Assembly (NCBI GenBank): GCA_022819985.1
Contig: JAJEGH010000033.1
Coordinates: forward strand, 1 to 64,000
Length of the DNA: 64,000 bases
Direction of reading: 5' to 3'
Source of the DNA: Alphaproteobacteria bacterium
GTDB lineage: Bacteria > Pseudomonadota > Alphaproteobacteria > Bin65
Shown: positions 10,323 through 19,826 of the stretch, in pieces
Numbering within the stretch: the stretch's first letter is position 1
Layout of the letters: each line of letters opens with the position of its first letter
The notes under the pieces: model-generated
What the model saw: the letters and a program-made list of their open reading frames with translations, nothing else
The model's database searches: none
What the model was told of the DNA's origin: nothing
Translations under genes and position numbers: made by a program

Positions 10323-10796
10323 CTACCCCTTCTCGCGCATCAGCCGCGCCTTTTCGCGCTGCCAGTCGCGCCGCTTGTCGGTCTCGCGCTTGTCGTGCTG
10401 TTTCTTGCCGCGCGCCAGGCCGAGATCGAGCTTGGCGACGCCGCGTTCGTTGAAATAGATCGACAGCGGCACCAGCGCGATGCCCTTTTCCTGGACCGCC
10501 GCGATAAGGCGCGCCATCTCGCGCCGGCGCAGCAGCAGCTTTCGCGGCCGCCGCGGCTCGTGGTTATTGTAGCTGCCGGCGTGGTATTCCGGGATGTAGC
10601 TGTTGAACAGGAACAGCTCGCCCCGGTCGTCCCTGGCGTAGCTCTCGGCGATATTGCCTTTGCCCGCGCGGAGCGATTTCACCTCCGTGCCGGTCAGGAC
10701 GATCCCGGCCTCCAGGGAGTCGTCGATGAAATAGTTGCGCCGCGCCTTGCGGTTCTGGGCCACGAGGCGGTGGGCATGCCGGTCGTTCCGCGCCAT
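10323..10796 (-). CDS. smpB: SsrA-binding protein SmpB
   Basis: 157 residues, standard length. SmpB binds tmRNA and carries it to stalled ribosomes for trans-translation. The motifs are clear: [11 protein letters not shown] near the start, [18 protein letters not shown], and the basic C-terminal tail from [13 protein letters not shown] to the end. The start is ATG 10796 (MARNDRHAH); a longer frame exists upstream, but the family begins here. It faces the catabolic genes and stands alone. Confidence 0.97.
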   Translation of the reverse strand: MARNDRHAHRLVAQNRKARRNYFIDDSLEAGIVLTGTEVKSLRAGKGNIAESYARDDRGELFLFNSYIPEYHAGSYNNHEPRRPRKLLLRRREMARLIAAVQEKGIALVPLSIYFNERGVAKLDLGLARGKKQHDKRETDKRRDWQREKARLMREKG

Positions 10797-10981
10797 GGCC
10801 GGAAAGTGGCCTGTTCCGCCCGATTTGTCATGGGGCAAAGCGGCCGGCGCCCCGTTGCCGCCGTCTCCCGCACGCCTTCGGCGTTCCAGGCACCGTCCGG
10901 GCACAATCCACCGGCCCGACTCCTGTGGCAACGCCTGTGATACCCTGCAAAGGGCGCGAAACCTGCGTACGGAATGGGGAC

Positions 10982-11848
10982 ATGTCGGAGATTGTCGCCG
11001 CAAACGAACCGGCAATCAGGCTCGGTTTCTTTCTCGGCATCTTCGCCCTGGTGGCGCTGTGGGAGGTCGCGGCGCCGCGCCGGGCGCTCGCCCAGCCGCG
11101 CTGGCTGCGCTGGTACGCCAATATCGGCATCGTGGCGTTCAACACGGCGGTCGTGCGGTTACTCGTTCCGCTGGCGCCGGTTGCGCTGGCCGTTTTCGCA
11201 GCGGAGCGCGGCTGGGGCCTGCTCAACCTGGTCGCGCTGCCATTCTGGTTCGAGGTCGCGCTCTCGGTCGTCGTGCTGGATTTCGTCATCTATCTCCAGC
11301 ATGTCATGTTCCATGCCGTGCCCGCGCTGTGGCGGCTGCACCGCATGCACCATGCCGATCTGGATTTCGACGTAACGACCGGTTCCCGCTTCCATCCGGT
11401 CGAGATCCTCCTGTCGGTCCTGCTCAAGATGGCCGCCGTCGCCGTTATCGGCCCGCCGGCCGTCGCCGTGCTGATCTTCGAGGTTCTGCTGAACGGCACC
11501 TCCATGTTCAACCATGGCAATGTGCGCCTTCCCGCGGGGCTCGACCGGGTGCTGCGCTGGTTCGTCGTGACGCCGGACATGCACCGGGTTCACCATTCCG
11601 ACATCCCGGCCGAAACCAACAGCAACTTCGGCTTCAACCTGCCGTGGTGGGACCGGCTCCTCGGCACCTACCGATCGCAGCCGGCGCTCGGGCACGAAGG
11701 AATGACCATCGGGCTGGATGTGTTTCGCGAGGCCGGCGAACTGCATCTGCACCGGATGCTGCTCCAGCCGTTCCGGCGCGGCAGGGGCGGCTACGCGATC
11801 AACCGCCGCCCCTGGAACGAAGGCGGGGACGGCGGCGGAGATGCTTGA
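10982..11848 (+). CDS. Sterol desaturase / fatty acid hydroxylase family membrane protein
   Basis: 288 residues with membrane segments near 14-32, 46-75, 82-110 and 150-175. The di-iron His motifs of the family are present: HVMFH, HRMHH, a later NHGN and HRVHHSD. Such proteins use a di-iron centre and O2 to hydroxylate or desaturate lipids at the inner membrane. GGAATGGGGAC before ATG 10982 serves as ribosome binding site; an in-frame ATG at 10925 is less likely. The gene stands alone, convergent with an SDR gene six bases away. Confidence 0.9.
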   Translation: MSEIVAANEPAIRLGFFLGIFALVALWEVAAPRRALAQPRWLRWYANIGIVAFNTAVVRLLVPLAPVALAVFAAERGWGLLNLVALPFWFEVALSVVVLDFVIYLQHVMFHAVPALWRLHRMHHADLDFDVTTGSRFHPVEILLSVLLKMAAVAVIGPPAVAVLIFEVLLNGTSMFNHGNVRLPAGLDRVLRWFVVTPDMHRVHHSDIPAETNSNFGFNLPWWDRLLGTYRSQPALGHEGMTIGLDVFREAGELHLHRMLLQPFRRGRGGYAINRRPWNEGGDGGGDA

Positions 11849-11854
11849 TCCCGG

Positions 11855-12559
11855 TTACACCGAGCGCGTGATGCCGCCGTCGACCCGGATATTCTGGCCG
11901 GTGATGTAGGCACCGCCTGGCGACGCCAGGAAAGCGATCGTGTCAGCGATCTCCCTTACCGTGCCGTAGCGTTGCATCGGGATTTTCGCGCGGAATTCCG
12001 CCTGCTCCGGAAAGCTGTCGATATAGCCCGGCAGCACGTTGTTCATGCGAATGTTGTCGGCGGCGTATTTGTCCGCGAACAGCTTGGCATAGGCGGCGAG
12101 GCCGGCGCGGAACACGCTCGATGTCGGATAGGTCGGCGATGGCTCGAAGGCGGCGTAGGTTGAGACGTTGACGATGGCACCGCCGCCCTGCCGCTGCATG
12201 ATCGGCGCAACCAGGCGGGCCGCGCGCACGACGCAGAGGAAATAGACCTCCATGCCGGTGTGCCAATCGTCGTCGGTAATCTCCAGGATCGGCGCGCGCG
12301 GGCCGTGGCCGGCGCTGTTGACCAGCACGTCGATCCGGCCCCAGGCCGTCATCGCCTTATCGACCAGCGCCTGCAGGTCGCCATTTGACCGGTTGGAGCC
12401 TGTCACGCCAACACCGCCCAGTTCCTGCGCCAGCGCCTCGCCCTTGCCGGAGGAAGACAGGATGGCAATCCGGTAGCCGAGATCGGCCAGTTTGCGGGCC
12501 GCCGCAGCGCCCATGCCGCTGCCCGCCGCCGTCAGCACGGCGACTTTCTCGTCGGCCAT
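11855..12559 (-). CDS. SDR-family protein with altered catalytic motif
   Basis: 234 residues, Rossmann fold. The nucleotide motif is AAGSGMG (11-17), followed by NSAG (81-84) and an ending typical of classical SDRs (ITGQNIRVDGG). The catalytic YxxxK is replaced: Tyr144 is present in TYPTSSVF but position 148 is Ser instead of Lys. The same TYPTSSVFRAG pattern occurs in a recognisable SDR subgroup as far as I recall, so this is likely a subfamily trait and not a decayed gene. Whether it keeps oxidoreductase activity cannot be told. It is transcribed alone. Confidence 0.82.
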   Translation of the reverse strand: MADEKVAVLTAAGSGMGAAAARKLADLGYRIAILSSSGKGEALAQELGGVGVTGSNRSNGDLQALVDKAMTAWGRIDVLVNSAGHGPRAPILEITDDDWHTGMEVYFLCVVRAARLVAPIMQRQGGGAIVNVSTYAAFEPSPTYPTSSVFRAGLAAYAKLFADKYAADNIRMNNVLPGYIDSFPEQAEFRAKIPMQRYGTVREIADTIAFLASPGGAYITGQNIRVDGGITRSV

Positions 12560-12661
12560 GGTTTTCTCCGAAAGTGTGTCGATCGAGGCTCGGTTGTACA
12601 GAAACAGGCCCGGCGGTCACCGCGATAAGTCAACGCGCCGGGACAAAGCCTGCGAACACCT

Positions 12662-15600
12662 TTATTCGGCCGGCGCCGACGCCGCGGAAATGCGGGGGTC
12701 CCGGCCCAGGAAGATGCGCCCGAAATCGGCCTGGATGGCGATCAGCGACGGCACGACGAAGAGCACAAGCAGGGTCGCGACCATAAGGCCGAAAACGAGG
12801 GTAATCGCCATCGGGATCAGGAACCGCGCCTGAAGGTCGGTCTCGAACAGGAGAGGCATCAGGCCGCCGACGGTCGTTGCCGTGGTGAGGATGATGGCGC
12901 GCAGCCTGTCGCGCGAGCCGTTGGCGATCGCATCGTAGACCGGTTCGCCTGCTTCGATCCGCTCTTTCACGACCGTGACCAGGATGATCGAATTGTTGAC
13001 CACGATGCCCGACAGGCCGATCAGCGCGATCAGGCTGAGGATGCTCAGGTCGAAGCCCATCAGATAGTGGCCCAGCACCGCGCCGATGAAACCCATCGGG
13101 ATGACCGACATGACGACCAGCGGTCGCAGGTAGCCGGCGAACACCCAGGCCAGAATGATGAAGATCAGGGTGAGGCCGATGCCGGCGCCGATCTGCATGT
13201 CCTTGAAGGTACGCCTCTGTTCCTTGTCGCGGCCTTCGAACCGGTACTCGACGCCGTATTTTCGCGCGATGTCGTCCAGTCCGGATTTTTTCATTTCGGC
13301 GACCGCCTGCTGGGTCGTCATCACACGGGTATTCAGATCGGCGGTCACAGCGACCTCGCGCAGGCCGTCTTCGCTCTTGATCCGGGCAAATCCCTGTTTT
13401 TCCCGAATGCTGACAACGGCGCCCAGCGGTACGAAACTGCCGTTGGGCGCACGAAGATGCAGGCTGTCGAGCGCCTCGGAGGTCAGCCGGTCTTTCGGGA
13501 AGCGCACCCGGACGACCACTTCCTCGTCGCCGCGCGCAAACCGTTTGGCAATCGCGCCCTCGAAGGTGTTGCGGACCTGGCGGCCGACGCTTTCCGTCGT
13601 GAAGCCGAGCGCCCTGCCGCGCGGAGTCAGCTCGAGAATCGTTTCGATCTTGCCGTAGGGCAGATTGTCTTCCGTCGCCAGGACGCCCGGGATCGTCTTG
13701 AGGACGAGCTTCAAATCCTCGGCCGCCTTCTTCAACTCGAAGGTCGAAGCGCCAGTCAGGCGGACATCGACATCCCGGCCCGGCGGCCCGCCGGTCGCCG
13801 ACTTGATTTTCAATTGCTGCAATCCGGGCATACTGCGGATCCGCTCCTTCCAGGCCTCGATGAACTGCCCGGACAGGACGGTGCGCCGGTCGGCCGGGAT
13901 GAGTTGCACGAACATGCCGCCGACATGGCCGCCCCTGACCGGCGATTCGTTGGGCCGGGTACCAAGAGGAAAGCCGATCACGCTGTAACTGAAGCGGACC
14001 AAGCCGTTCTCGCCGCCGGTCAGCTGCCGTTCCGCGGCGCGCATGGCCCGTTCCATCTCTTCGACCATTGCGCGGGTGCGCTCCCGCGGCGTTCCGGCGG
14101 AAAACTCTGCTGTGGCAAAAATATTGTCCACCTCGGGATTGGCGAAGAAAACGAAATTCATGCGCCCGCCGGCCACGATGGAGGAGGCGCCGATCAGGGC
14201 GGCGAGCGCCAGGGCGACGGTCGTATAGCGCCAGCGTATCGTCGTGCGGACGATCGGGAGAAAAATCCGCTCGCGGAAATATTCGAACGCGCGATCGAAC
14301 CCGCGCTTGAACGCCATCAGGATGCGGACGAGCAAACGGAGGGCCAGAACCAGGGGAATCAGGGGCCAGAGCCACAGGAGATGGATGCCGAACAGCGGTG
14401 CGAACCAGCGCGTCGGGCGGCCGCGCCGCCGGGCGGTGATTGCCAGCGCATGGCGCATATGGCCGGGCAGCACCAGGAAGCACTCGATCAGGCTGGCGAT
14501 GATCACGGCGATCACCACCAGCGGAATGGTACGGATGATCGAGCCGATGACGTCGGTTATCAGCAGCAGCGGCAGGAACGCCGCGATCGTTGTCAGCGCT
14601 GCGCAGAATACCGGAGTCGCCATGCGCCGGGCGCCGGCTTCGGCCGCCAGCGTATTGTCGTAGCCCTGCCGGTGCAGCGCCTCTGAATGCTCGCCGACGA
14701 CGATGGCGTCGTCGACGATAATGCCGATCGCCATGATGATGCTGAACAGGCTGACCATGTTCACGGACTGGCCGGACAGCCACATCACCAGCATCGTCGC
14801 GGCCAGCGAGATCGGGATGCCGGCCGCCACCCAGAACGCCACCCAGCCGTTCAGGAACAGGAACAGGACAACCAGGACGATGAGCAGTCCGGTCGCACCG
14901 TTCTCGAGCAGCAGGTTGATGCGGCTGCGCACCAGGTCCGCCTGAACGTCGAACCGCTCCAGCTTCAGATTTGGCGGCAGGGTCGGGCCGATTTCCGCGA
15001 GATACCTGTCGACCTCGTCCGCCAGGGTCAGGGCATCGTCCGCAGGCGTGCGTTTGGCGTGCAGTTCGATGGCGCGGTTGCGGCCCCGCCAATGGGTGCG
15101 CCCGTCGCTGTCGAAGGCCTCGCGCACCGTCGCAATATCGCGCAGCAGAATTTTCTCTCCGCTGGCGAGCGACTTGATCTCGATCCTGCCGAGTTCCCGG
15201 GCCGATTTGACGTCACCGACGCTGCGCAGCTGGCGTTCCGCCCGGCCCGCGATGTCGCCGGACGGAACGTCTTGCGTGATCTGGCGGATTTTCTGCGCGA
15301 CCTCATTCAGGGTGAGGTCGAGGCGGCGCAGCGTTTCCGGCTTGATTTCGACCAGAATTTCCTCGTCTCGCCCGCCGCCGATATCGATCTTGTCGATTCC
15401 CCGCCGGAGCAGACCGTCGCGGATCTGTTTGGCGTAGACCTTGAGGGCCGATTCCGAATACGGCCCGGACACCAGGATACGCGACAGCGTATCGTAGCGG
15501 ACAATCCGCCGGACCGTCGGGGTCTCGGCATCCTGCGGCAGGGTGGTCACCTGACCGACCGCGGTCTCGATATTCGAAAGCGCGCTCTGCATGTCTGAGC

Positions 15601-15976
15601 CCGCCTCGAATTCCACCGCGATCGACGCCCACCCCTCGAACGCCGACGATTTGACCGCCTTCACACTGTCGATGAAGCGGACTTCCCGTTCGACGGCCTG
15701 AACGATATTGCTGTCGACATCGCTGGCGCTGGCGCCAGGCCACGAAACGGAAACCAGGACGACATCGATCCCGAAATCGGGAAAGAACTGTGTAGTCATC
15801 CGGTACAGGCCGAAGAAGCCGGCGACCAGCATCAGCACCATCAGCAAGTTCGCCGCCGTACGGTGACGCGCAAACAGGCCGATCAGATCGTTTTTCCGGC
15901 GGATATTGCGCGGCCCGTATCCGGTATCGGACCGGGTGCTGCCCGATTCTGCCGAACGGTCTGCCGAAACGCTCAT
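12662..15976 (-). CDS. RND-family efflux transporter, inner membrane pump subunit
   Basis: 1104 residues with the AcrB/HAE1 plan: a first membrane helix at 42-61, a large periplasmic loop, a block of helices around 365-510, a second loop and a final helix block from about 900. The proton-relay motif with paired Asp (IIVDDAIVVGEHSEA) is present in the fourth helix. It exports substrates out of the periplasm using the proton gradient, together with an adaptor and an outer membrane channel. The adaptor gene lies 10 bases upstream in the same operon; no TolC-type gene is in the window. Substrate unknown. Confidence 0.94.
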   Translation of the reverse strand: MSVSADRSAESGSTRSDTGYGPRNIRRKNDLIGLFARHRTAANLLMVLMLVAGFFGLYRMTTQFFPDFGIDVVLVSVSWPGASASDVDSNIVQAVEREVRFIDSVKAVKSSAFEGWASIAVEFEAGSDMQSALSNIETAVGQVTTLPQDAETPTVRRIVRYDTLSRILVSGPYSESALKVYAKQIRDGLLRRGIDKIDIGGGRDEEILVEIKPETLRRLDLTLNEVAQKIRQITQDVPSGDIAGRAERQLRSVGDVKSARELGRIEIKSLASGEKILLRDIATVREAFDSDGRTHWRGRNRAIELHAKRTPADDALTLADEVDRYLAEIGPTLPPNLKLERFDVQADLVRSRINLLLENGATGLLIVLVVLFLFLNGWVAFWVAAGIPISLAATMLVMWLSGQSVNMVSLFSIIMAIGIIVDDAIVVGEHSEALHRQGYDNTLAAEAGARRMATPVFCAALTTIAAFLPLLLITDVIGSIIRTIPLVVIAVIIASLIECFLVLPGHMRHALAITARRRGRPTRWFAPLFGIHLLWLWPLIPLVLALRLLVRILMAFKRGFDRAFEYFRERIFLPIVRTTIRWRYTTVALALAALIGASSIVAGGRMNFVFFANPEVDNIFATAEFSAGTPRERTRAMVEEMERAMRAAERQLTGGENGLVRFSYSVIGFPLGTRPNESPVRGGHVGGMFVQLIPADRRTVLSGQFIEAWKERIRSMPGLQQLKIKSATGGPPGRDVDVRLTGASTFELKKAAEDLKLVLKTIPGVLATEDNLPYGKIETILELTPRGRALGFTTESVGRQVRNTFEGAIAKRFARGDEEVVVRVRFPKDRLTSEALDSLHLRAPNGSFVPLGAVVSIREKQGFARIKSEDGLREVAVTADLNTRVMTTQQAVAEMKKSGLDDIARKYGVEYRFEGRDKEQRRTFKDMQIGAGIGLTLIFIILAWVFAGYLRPLVVMSVIPMGFIGAVLGHYLMGFDLSILSLIALIGLSGIVVNNSIILVTVVKERIEAGEPVYDAIANGSRDRLRAIILTTATTVGGLMPLLFETDLQARFLIPMAITLVFGLMVATLLVLFVVPSLIAIQADFGRIFLGRDPRISAASAPAE

Positions 15977-15986
15977 CGACGTGGAA

Positions 15987-17369
15987 TCACTGGGTATTGC
16001 GGGCAGACGCAGAGGGCACGTTGACCTTCAGGCCCGGCCCGATTTCCGGAAATGTGCGCGCTACGATCCGGTCGCCGTCGGCGATTTCGCCCCGCACCAG
16101 GATATCGTTGCCGACCCGCCCGGCGATCGTCACCGGCCGGCGGACCAGACGTTCGTCAACCACGACATATACGAAGCGCCCGTCGTCGAGCGCGTCGTCC
16201 GGCAGGCGGAACACGTTCCGGTAGGTTGTGTCCGCCATCCTGACCTCAACGAAGACTCCGGGCCGCAACAGGGTTGTGGTGTCCGTCGCCTGCAAGCGGG
16301 CAAACAGGTTGACGCCACCGCTGGCGCTCGAAACCAGGCCGGAAACGCGGGCGATGGTCGCCGGAAATGTGAAATTGCGACCGCCGGTCTGCCAGACAAC
16401 GGATGTCGGCCTGCCGATCACCCTCCCTTCGCGAACCAGACGGCCGTACTGGGCGTCGCTCACCTGGAACTCCGCTTCGAAGCGTCCTGCGTCGGTCAGG
16501 CGCGCGATCTTGTCGTTAACCCCGACCTTCTTGCCGATTTCGGTCGAGATATCGCTCAGAAATCCGTCGAACGGGGCCGCCAGCCGGGTGTCGCGCAAGT
16601 TCCGTTCGGCGCGGGTAAGGGCCCATTCGGCCCGGGCGATAACCGCTTTCTGCTGAACCAGACGCGCTTCCAGCGTCGTCGCGCGGCGTATGCGTTCGTC
16701 CAGCCGTTGCTGCTGACCGCTCAGCGCAAGTTTCGAATCGTCGAGCAGCTTCGCCGTACCGGCGCCCCGTTCGAGCAACGACTTCCGTCGGGCGAGGTCG
16801 CGCTGACGCAGTTCAATCTGGTTCCGCTCGTGCTGGGTCAGGGCCTTCTCGCCCTTCAGGTCCGCCTCGATCTCGGTCAGGCGTGCCTGCGCCTCGGAAA
16901 GCTGGGCTTTGCGTTCCGTCACCGCGATCCGGTAGTCGAACGGGTCGATCTCGACCAGGAGGTCGCCTTTCCTGACGATGCCGCCGTCGGAAAAGGTCTT
17001 TGCGACGCGGACGACGCGGCCGGAAACCAAGGGGCGCAACTCAACCTCGCGCCCGGCGACGATATTGCCGTAGAGCAACAGCCGCGGCACGATCGTGCGT
17101 TTGGACCCCGTGACCGTATCGACGAAATAGACCTTTTCCTCCACCGGCTTGCGCACGACGGACGGCCGGGTGGCAATCATATACTGGAAGGCGAGGAACG
17201 CGGCGCCCAGGACAGCCACCGGGACGGCCGTCTTGAACAGCAGGACAATGCCGCGGCCGACCGCGCGAAAGAAACCGCCCTTTCCGGCAGGCCGCGAAGC
17301 GCCCGCGGCCACTTCAATTTCCCCGGACGGCTGCGCCGGCGGACCTTCTTGTTGCGCCTCGACTGTCAT
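15987..17369 (-). CDS. RND efflux periplasmic adaptor (HlyD/MFP family)
   Basis: 460 residues. After a 30-residue cytoplasmic start there is one anchoring helix (about 38-58, LLFKTAVPVAVLGAAFLAFQ). Then come a lipoyl half-motif (VAGREVELRPLVSGRVVRV), a long alpha-helical hairpin rich in Arg/Glu/Gln (about 150-250), the second lipoyl half (LRDTRLAAPFDGFLSDI) and beta-barrel domains. It links the RND pump to an outer membrane channel. It is the first gene of the two-gene leftward operon and is divergent from the pentapeptide-repeat gene. Confidence 0.92.
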   Translation of the reverse strand: MTVEAQQEGPPAQPSGEIEVAAGASRPAGKGGFFRAVGRGIVLLFKTAVPVAVLGAAFLAFQYMIATRPSVVRKPVEEKVYFVDTVTGSKRTIVPRLLLYGNIVAGREVELRPLVSGRVVRVAKTFSDGGIVRKGDLLVEIDPFDYRIAVTERKAQLSEAQARLTEIEADLKGEKALTQHERNQIELRQRDLARRKSLLERGAGTAKLLDDSKLALSGQQQRLDERIRRATTLEARLVQQKAVIARAEWALTRAERNLRDTRLAAPFDGFLSDISTEIGKKVGVNDKIARLTDAGRFEAEFQVSDAQYGRLVREGRVIGRPTSVVWQTGGRNFTFPATIARVSGLVSSASGGVNLFARLQATDTTTLLRPGVFVEVRMADTTYRNVFRLPDDALDDGRFVYVVVDERLVRRPVTIAGRVGNDILVRGEIADGDRIVARTFPEIGPGLKVNVPSASARNTQ

Positions 17370-17640
17370 GAGTGCCGACTTTCCTTAAATGACGGCCCCT
17401 TAATCGGCTCACCGGCCGTGCGTTCGACAGATAGGAAAACGAATCGCCGATGCGAGTCCGTCGCAACCTCGTGCGGCAAGTTACGCCAATTACGCCAGCT
17501 TTTCCATTATGTCGAATTCCGGGCCTGCGAACCTGGCAGTACCGACCTTGCCCGGCCGCACGCTGCGCACCCGAAAGAGCTTGACCTTTGAGGCTGGCCG
17601 GGGTCCGTGTGGCGCGTTCGGAAAGGAGACCCGGCCGGCG

Positions 17641-18096
17641 ATGACGCGCGCGGAATTCGACGAGGTTTTCCAGAGGCACATGACCTGGCTGCTTACCGGC
17701 GGCAAGGCTGGTGCGCGCGGCGATTTCCGCGGTGCAGCGCTCGATGGCCTCAACCTCCACGGCCATACGCTGGAGGGCGCGAATATGGAAGGTTGTTCGC
17801 TGCGCGGCGCCGAACTGATCCGTGCCGACCTGTCCCGCGCCAACCTGAAGGGCGCAGATCTGTCCGGAGCGTTTATGCACCGGGCGCTGCTGGTCGAGGC
17901 CGACCTCACCGGCGCCAGCCTGGCCGGCGCCGAACTCAACCACGCCAACCTGGAGCGGGCGCAGCTGGCCGGCGCCGTTCTTGCCGGCGCAGATCTTCAC
18001 GAAGCCGTGCTTGACAACGCCAGCCTCGCCGGAGCGCGGTTCGACGGCGCGATGCTGGACGGCGCTCTGGGCCTGCCCGATTTGGCGACCGGATAG
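17641..18096 (+). CDS. Pentapeptide repeat protein
   Basis: 151 residues. From about residue 28 to 145 the sequence is built from A(D/N)LXX-type five-residue repeats (for example ADLSRANLKGADLSGA), which fold as a right-handed square beta helix. The 26-residue N-terminus (MTRAEFDEVFQRHMTWLL) is a separate helix. ATG 17641 was chosen because GGAAAGGAGA lies just upstream; an in-frame ATG at 17509 would add a low-complexity leader. Some pentapeptide proteins protect DNA gyrase from toxins or quinolones; nothing here proves that role. Confidence 0.88.
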   Translation: MTRAEFDEVFQRHMTWLLTGGKAGARGDFRGAALDGLNLHGHTLEGANMEGCSLRGAELIRADLSRANLKGADLSGAFMHRALLVEADLTGASLAGAELNHANLERAQLAGAVLAGADLHEAVLDNASLAGARFDGAMLDGALGLPDLATG

Positions 18097-18145
18097 CCGG
18101 CTGCCGGACCGTTCGCCGGCAATCCGACGAAGGAGCTATTGACGT

Positions 18146-18682
18146 ATGACCCTTTACAGCTTGGACGGGGTAACGCCCGACTGCCGCGATGCACTCTGGA
18201 TAGCGCCGGACGCCAGCCTGATCGGCAGGGTCTCGCTGGCGAAGGATTCCAGCGTCTGGTGGCAGGCGGTGCTGCGCGGCGACAACGAGCCGGTTACCGT
18301 CGGCGAAGGTAGCAACGTCCAGGATTTCGCTATGCTTCACACCGACATCGGATTCCCGCTCGACATCGGCCGGGAGGTGACCGTCGGTCATCATGTGAAC
18401 CTGCACGGCTGCACGATCGGCGACCGGGCGCTGATCGGGATTGGCGCTACGGTCCTGAACGGCGCGACCATCGGCCCGAATTGCCTGGTCGGCGCCGGCG
18501 CGCTGGTCACCGAGGGCAAGTCATTTCCAGAAGGCTCATTGATTGTCGGCGCGCCGGCCAAGGCGGTCCGGCAACTGAATGCGCACCAGATCGACGGCCT
18601 GCGGTTGAGCGCGCACTACTATATCGAGAATGCCCGGCGCTACCGCGACGGACTGAAGGAAACAGGTCCGGCGGTTCGGTAA
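18146..18682 (+). CDS. Gamma-carbonic anhydrase family protein
   Basis: 178 residues, usual size. Hexapeptide repeats form a left-handed beta helix (VTVGEGSNVQD, GCTIGDRALIGIGATVLNGATIGP). The three zinc-binding His positions are His65 (MLHTD), His82 and His87 (GHHVNLHGC). A C-terminal amphipathic helix (HYYIENARRYRDGL) packs on the trimer as in the family. Members catalyse CO2 hydration or, in some cases, have lost it. AAGGAG upstream of ATG 18146 supports the start. It is convergent with the MetE-like gene 25 bases away. Confidence 0.93.
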   Translation: MTLYSLDGVTPDCRDALWIAPDASLIGRVSLAKDSSVWWQAVLRGDNEPVTVGEGSNVQDFAMLHTDIGFPLDIGREVTVGHHVNLHGCTIGDRALIGIGATVLNGATIGPNCLVGAGALVTEGKSFPEGSLIVGAPAKAVRQLNAHQIDGLRLSAHYYIENARRYRDGLKETGPAVR

Positions 18683-18707
18683 ACGGCCAGGCGCCAATTC
18701 GACGGTT

Positions 18708-19826
18708 CTATCCCCAGACCTCGCGCGCGAGATCGACGATCAGGCCGAGCTTGGCCCACTGCTCGTCGGGGCTGAGTGCGTTGCCGTGGTGTGTGCTGGA
18801 GAAGCCGCATTGCGGGCTCAGGCACAGCCGGTCCAGCGGCAGGAATTTCGCCACCTCTTCGATGCGCCGGAGCACGTCGCTGCGATTTTCCAGTGCGCCG
18901 GTCTTGCTGGTAACCAGGCCGAGCACGATCTGCTTGTCGGCGGATGCGCACGCGAGCGGCTCGAAACCGCCGGCCCGGTCCGTATCGTATTCCAGGAACA
19001 GGCCGTCGACGCCCAGCGTCGGGAACAGGGTTTCCGCCACCCGGCCGTAGCCGCCCTCGGCAACCCAGCTGCTCTTGAAATTTCCGCGGCACATATGGGT
19101 CGTCACGGTCAGGCCCGCCGGCCGGTCGCGCAGGACGTCGTTGGTAACGTCGCGATACAGACGCAGCACGTCTTCGGGGTCTTCGCCGCGACTGCGAAAG
19201 CCGGCGCGCTGGCCCTCGTCGCACAGATAGGCGAAGCTGACATCGTCGATCTGCAGATAGGTGCAGCCGGCATCCGCCAGCGCGGCGATCTCTCGCCGGT
19301 AAGCTGCCGCAAGATCGGACCAGAACAGCTCCATGTCGGTATAGGCTGCGGGATCGACGGCTTTTTTGCCGGCGCGCAGTTGCATCATGCCGGGACCGGG
19401 TATCGTGATCTTCGGCGTGGCCCCGGGCGCGAGTTCTTCGACCGCCGTCTTCTGCCGCCGGAAGGCCTCAACGAAGATACCGCCGTCCGGCCAGCCGATT
19501 TTCCCGGTACAACGGACGAGCGGCGGCTGTTCGGCCACCTTGAACCCACCACCCAGTTCGGTGTGCCACAACTCCATGCCGTCGAACCCGGCGAGAAAGT
19601 CGAGATGCCACCAGTCGCGCTGGTATTCGCCGTCCGTGATCGCCTGCAAGCCGGCGTCGCGCTGTCCTGCAACAACATCGTGGATCGCCGCCCTTTCGAC
19701 GGTGCGGAATTCGTCTTCGGGCATCTCCCCGGCCTGCCAGCGCCGCCGGGCGTCCGCCAAGTCCGGCGGCCGGAGCAGGCTGCCGACGTGATCGGCACGG
19801 AACGGCGGTTTCGTACGCTGGCTCAT
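18708..19826 (-). CDS. Small MetE-like (cobalamin-independent methionine synthase C-domain) protein
   Basis: 372 residues, only the catalytic barrel of MetE. The zinc ligands of the family are present: His244-Met-Cys246 and Cys340 (SPQCGFSS), with an Asp/Glu-rich pocket (QIDDVSF, LEYDTDR). The folate-binding N-terminal half of full-length MetE is missing. Such short relatives include methylcobalamin:homocysteine-type enzymes and the epoxyalkane:coenzyme M transferase group, which move alkyl groups to a thiol. It is the last gene of the meta-cleavage operon and overlaps the PanE-like gene by four bases. This suggests methyl or alkyl removal from an aromatic substrate, but that is inference. 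Confidence 0.82.
   Translation of the reverse strand: MSQRTKPPFRADHVGSLLRPPDLADARRRWQAGEMPEDEFRTVERAAIHDVVAGQRDAGLQAITDGEYQRDWWHLDFLAGFDGMELWHTELGGGFKVAEQPPLVRCTGKIGWPDGGIFVEAFRRQKTAVEELAPGATPKITIPGPGMMQLRAGKKAVDPAAYTDMELFWSDLAAAYRREIAALADAGCTYLQIDDVSFAYLCDEGQRAGFRSRGEDPEDVLRLYRDVTNDVLRDRPAGLTVTTHMCRGNFKSSWVAEGGYGRVAETLFPTLGVDGLFLEYDTDRAGGFEPLACASADKQIVLGLVTSKTGALENRSDVLRRIEEVAKFLPLDRLCLSPQCGFSSTHHGNALSPDEQWAKLGLIVDLAREVWG

Noticed and set aside
18708..19826. Full methionine synthase MetE
   Set aside because: It is about half the length of MetE and lacks the N-terminal folate-binding half. Only the zinc-site barrel is present.
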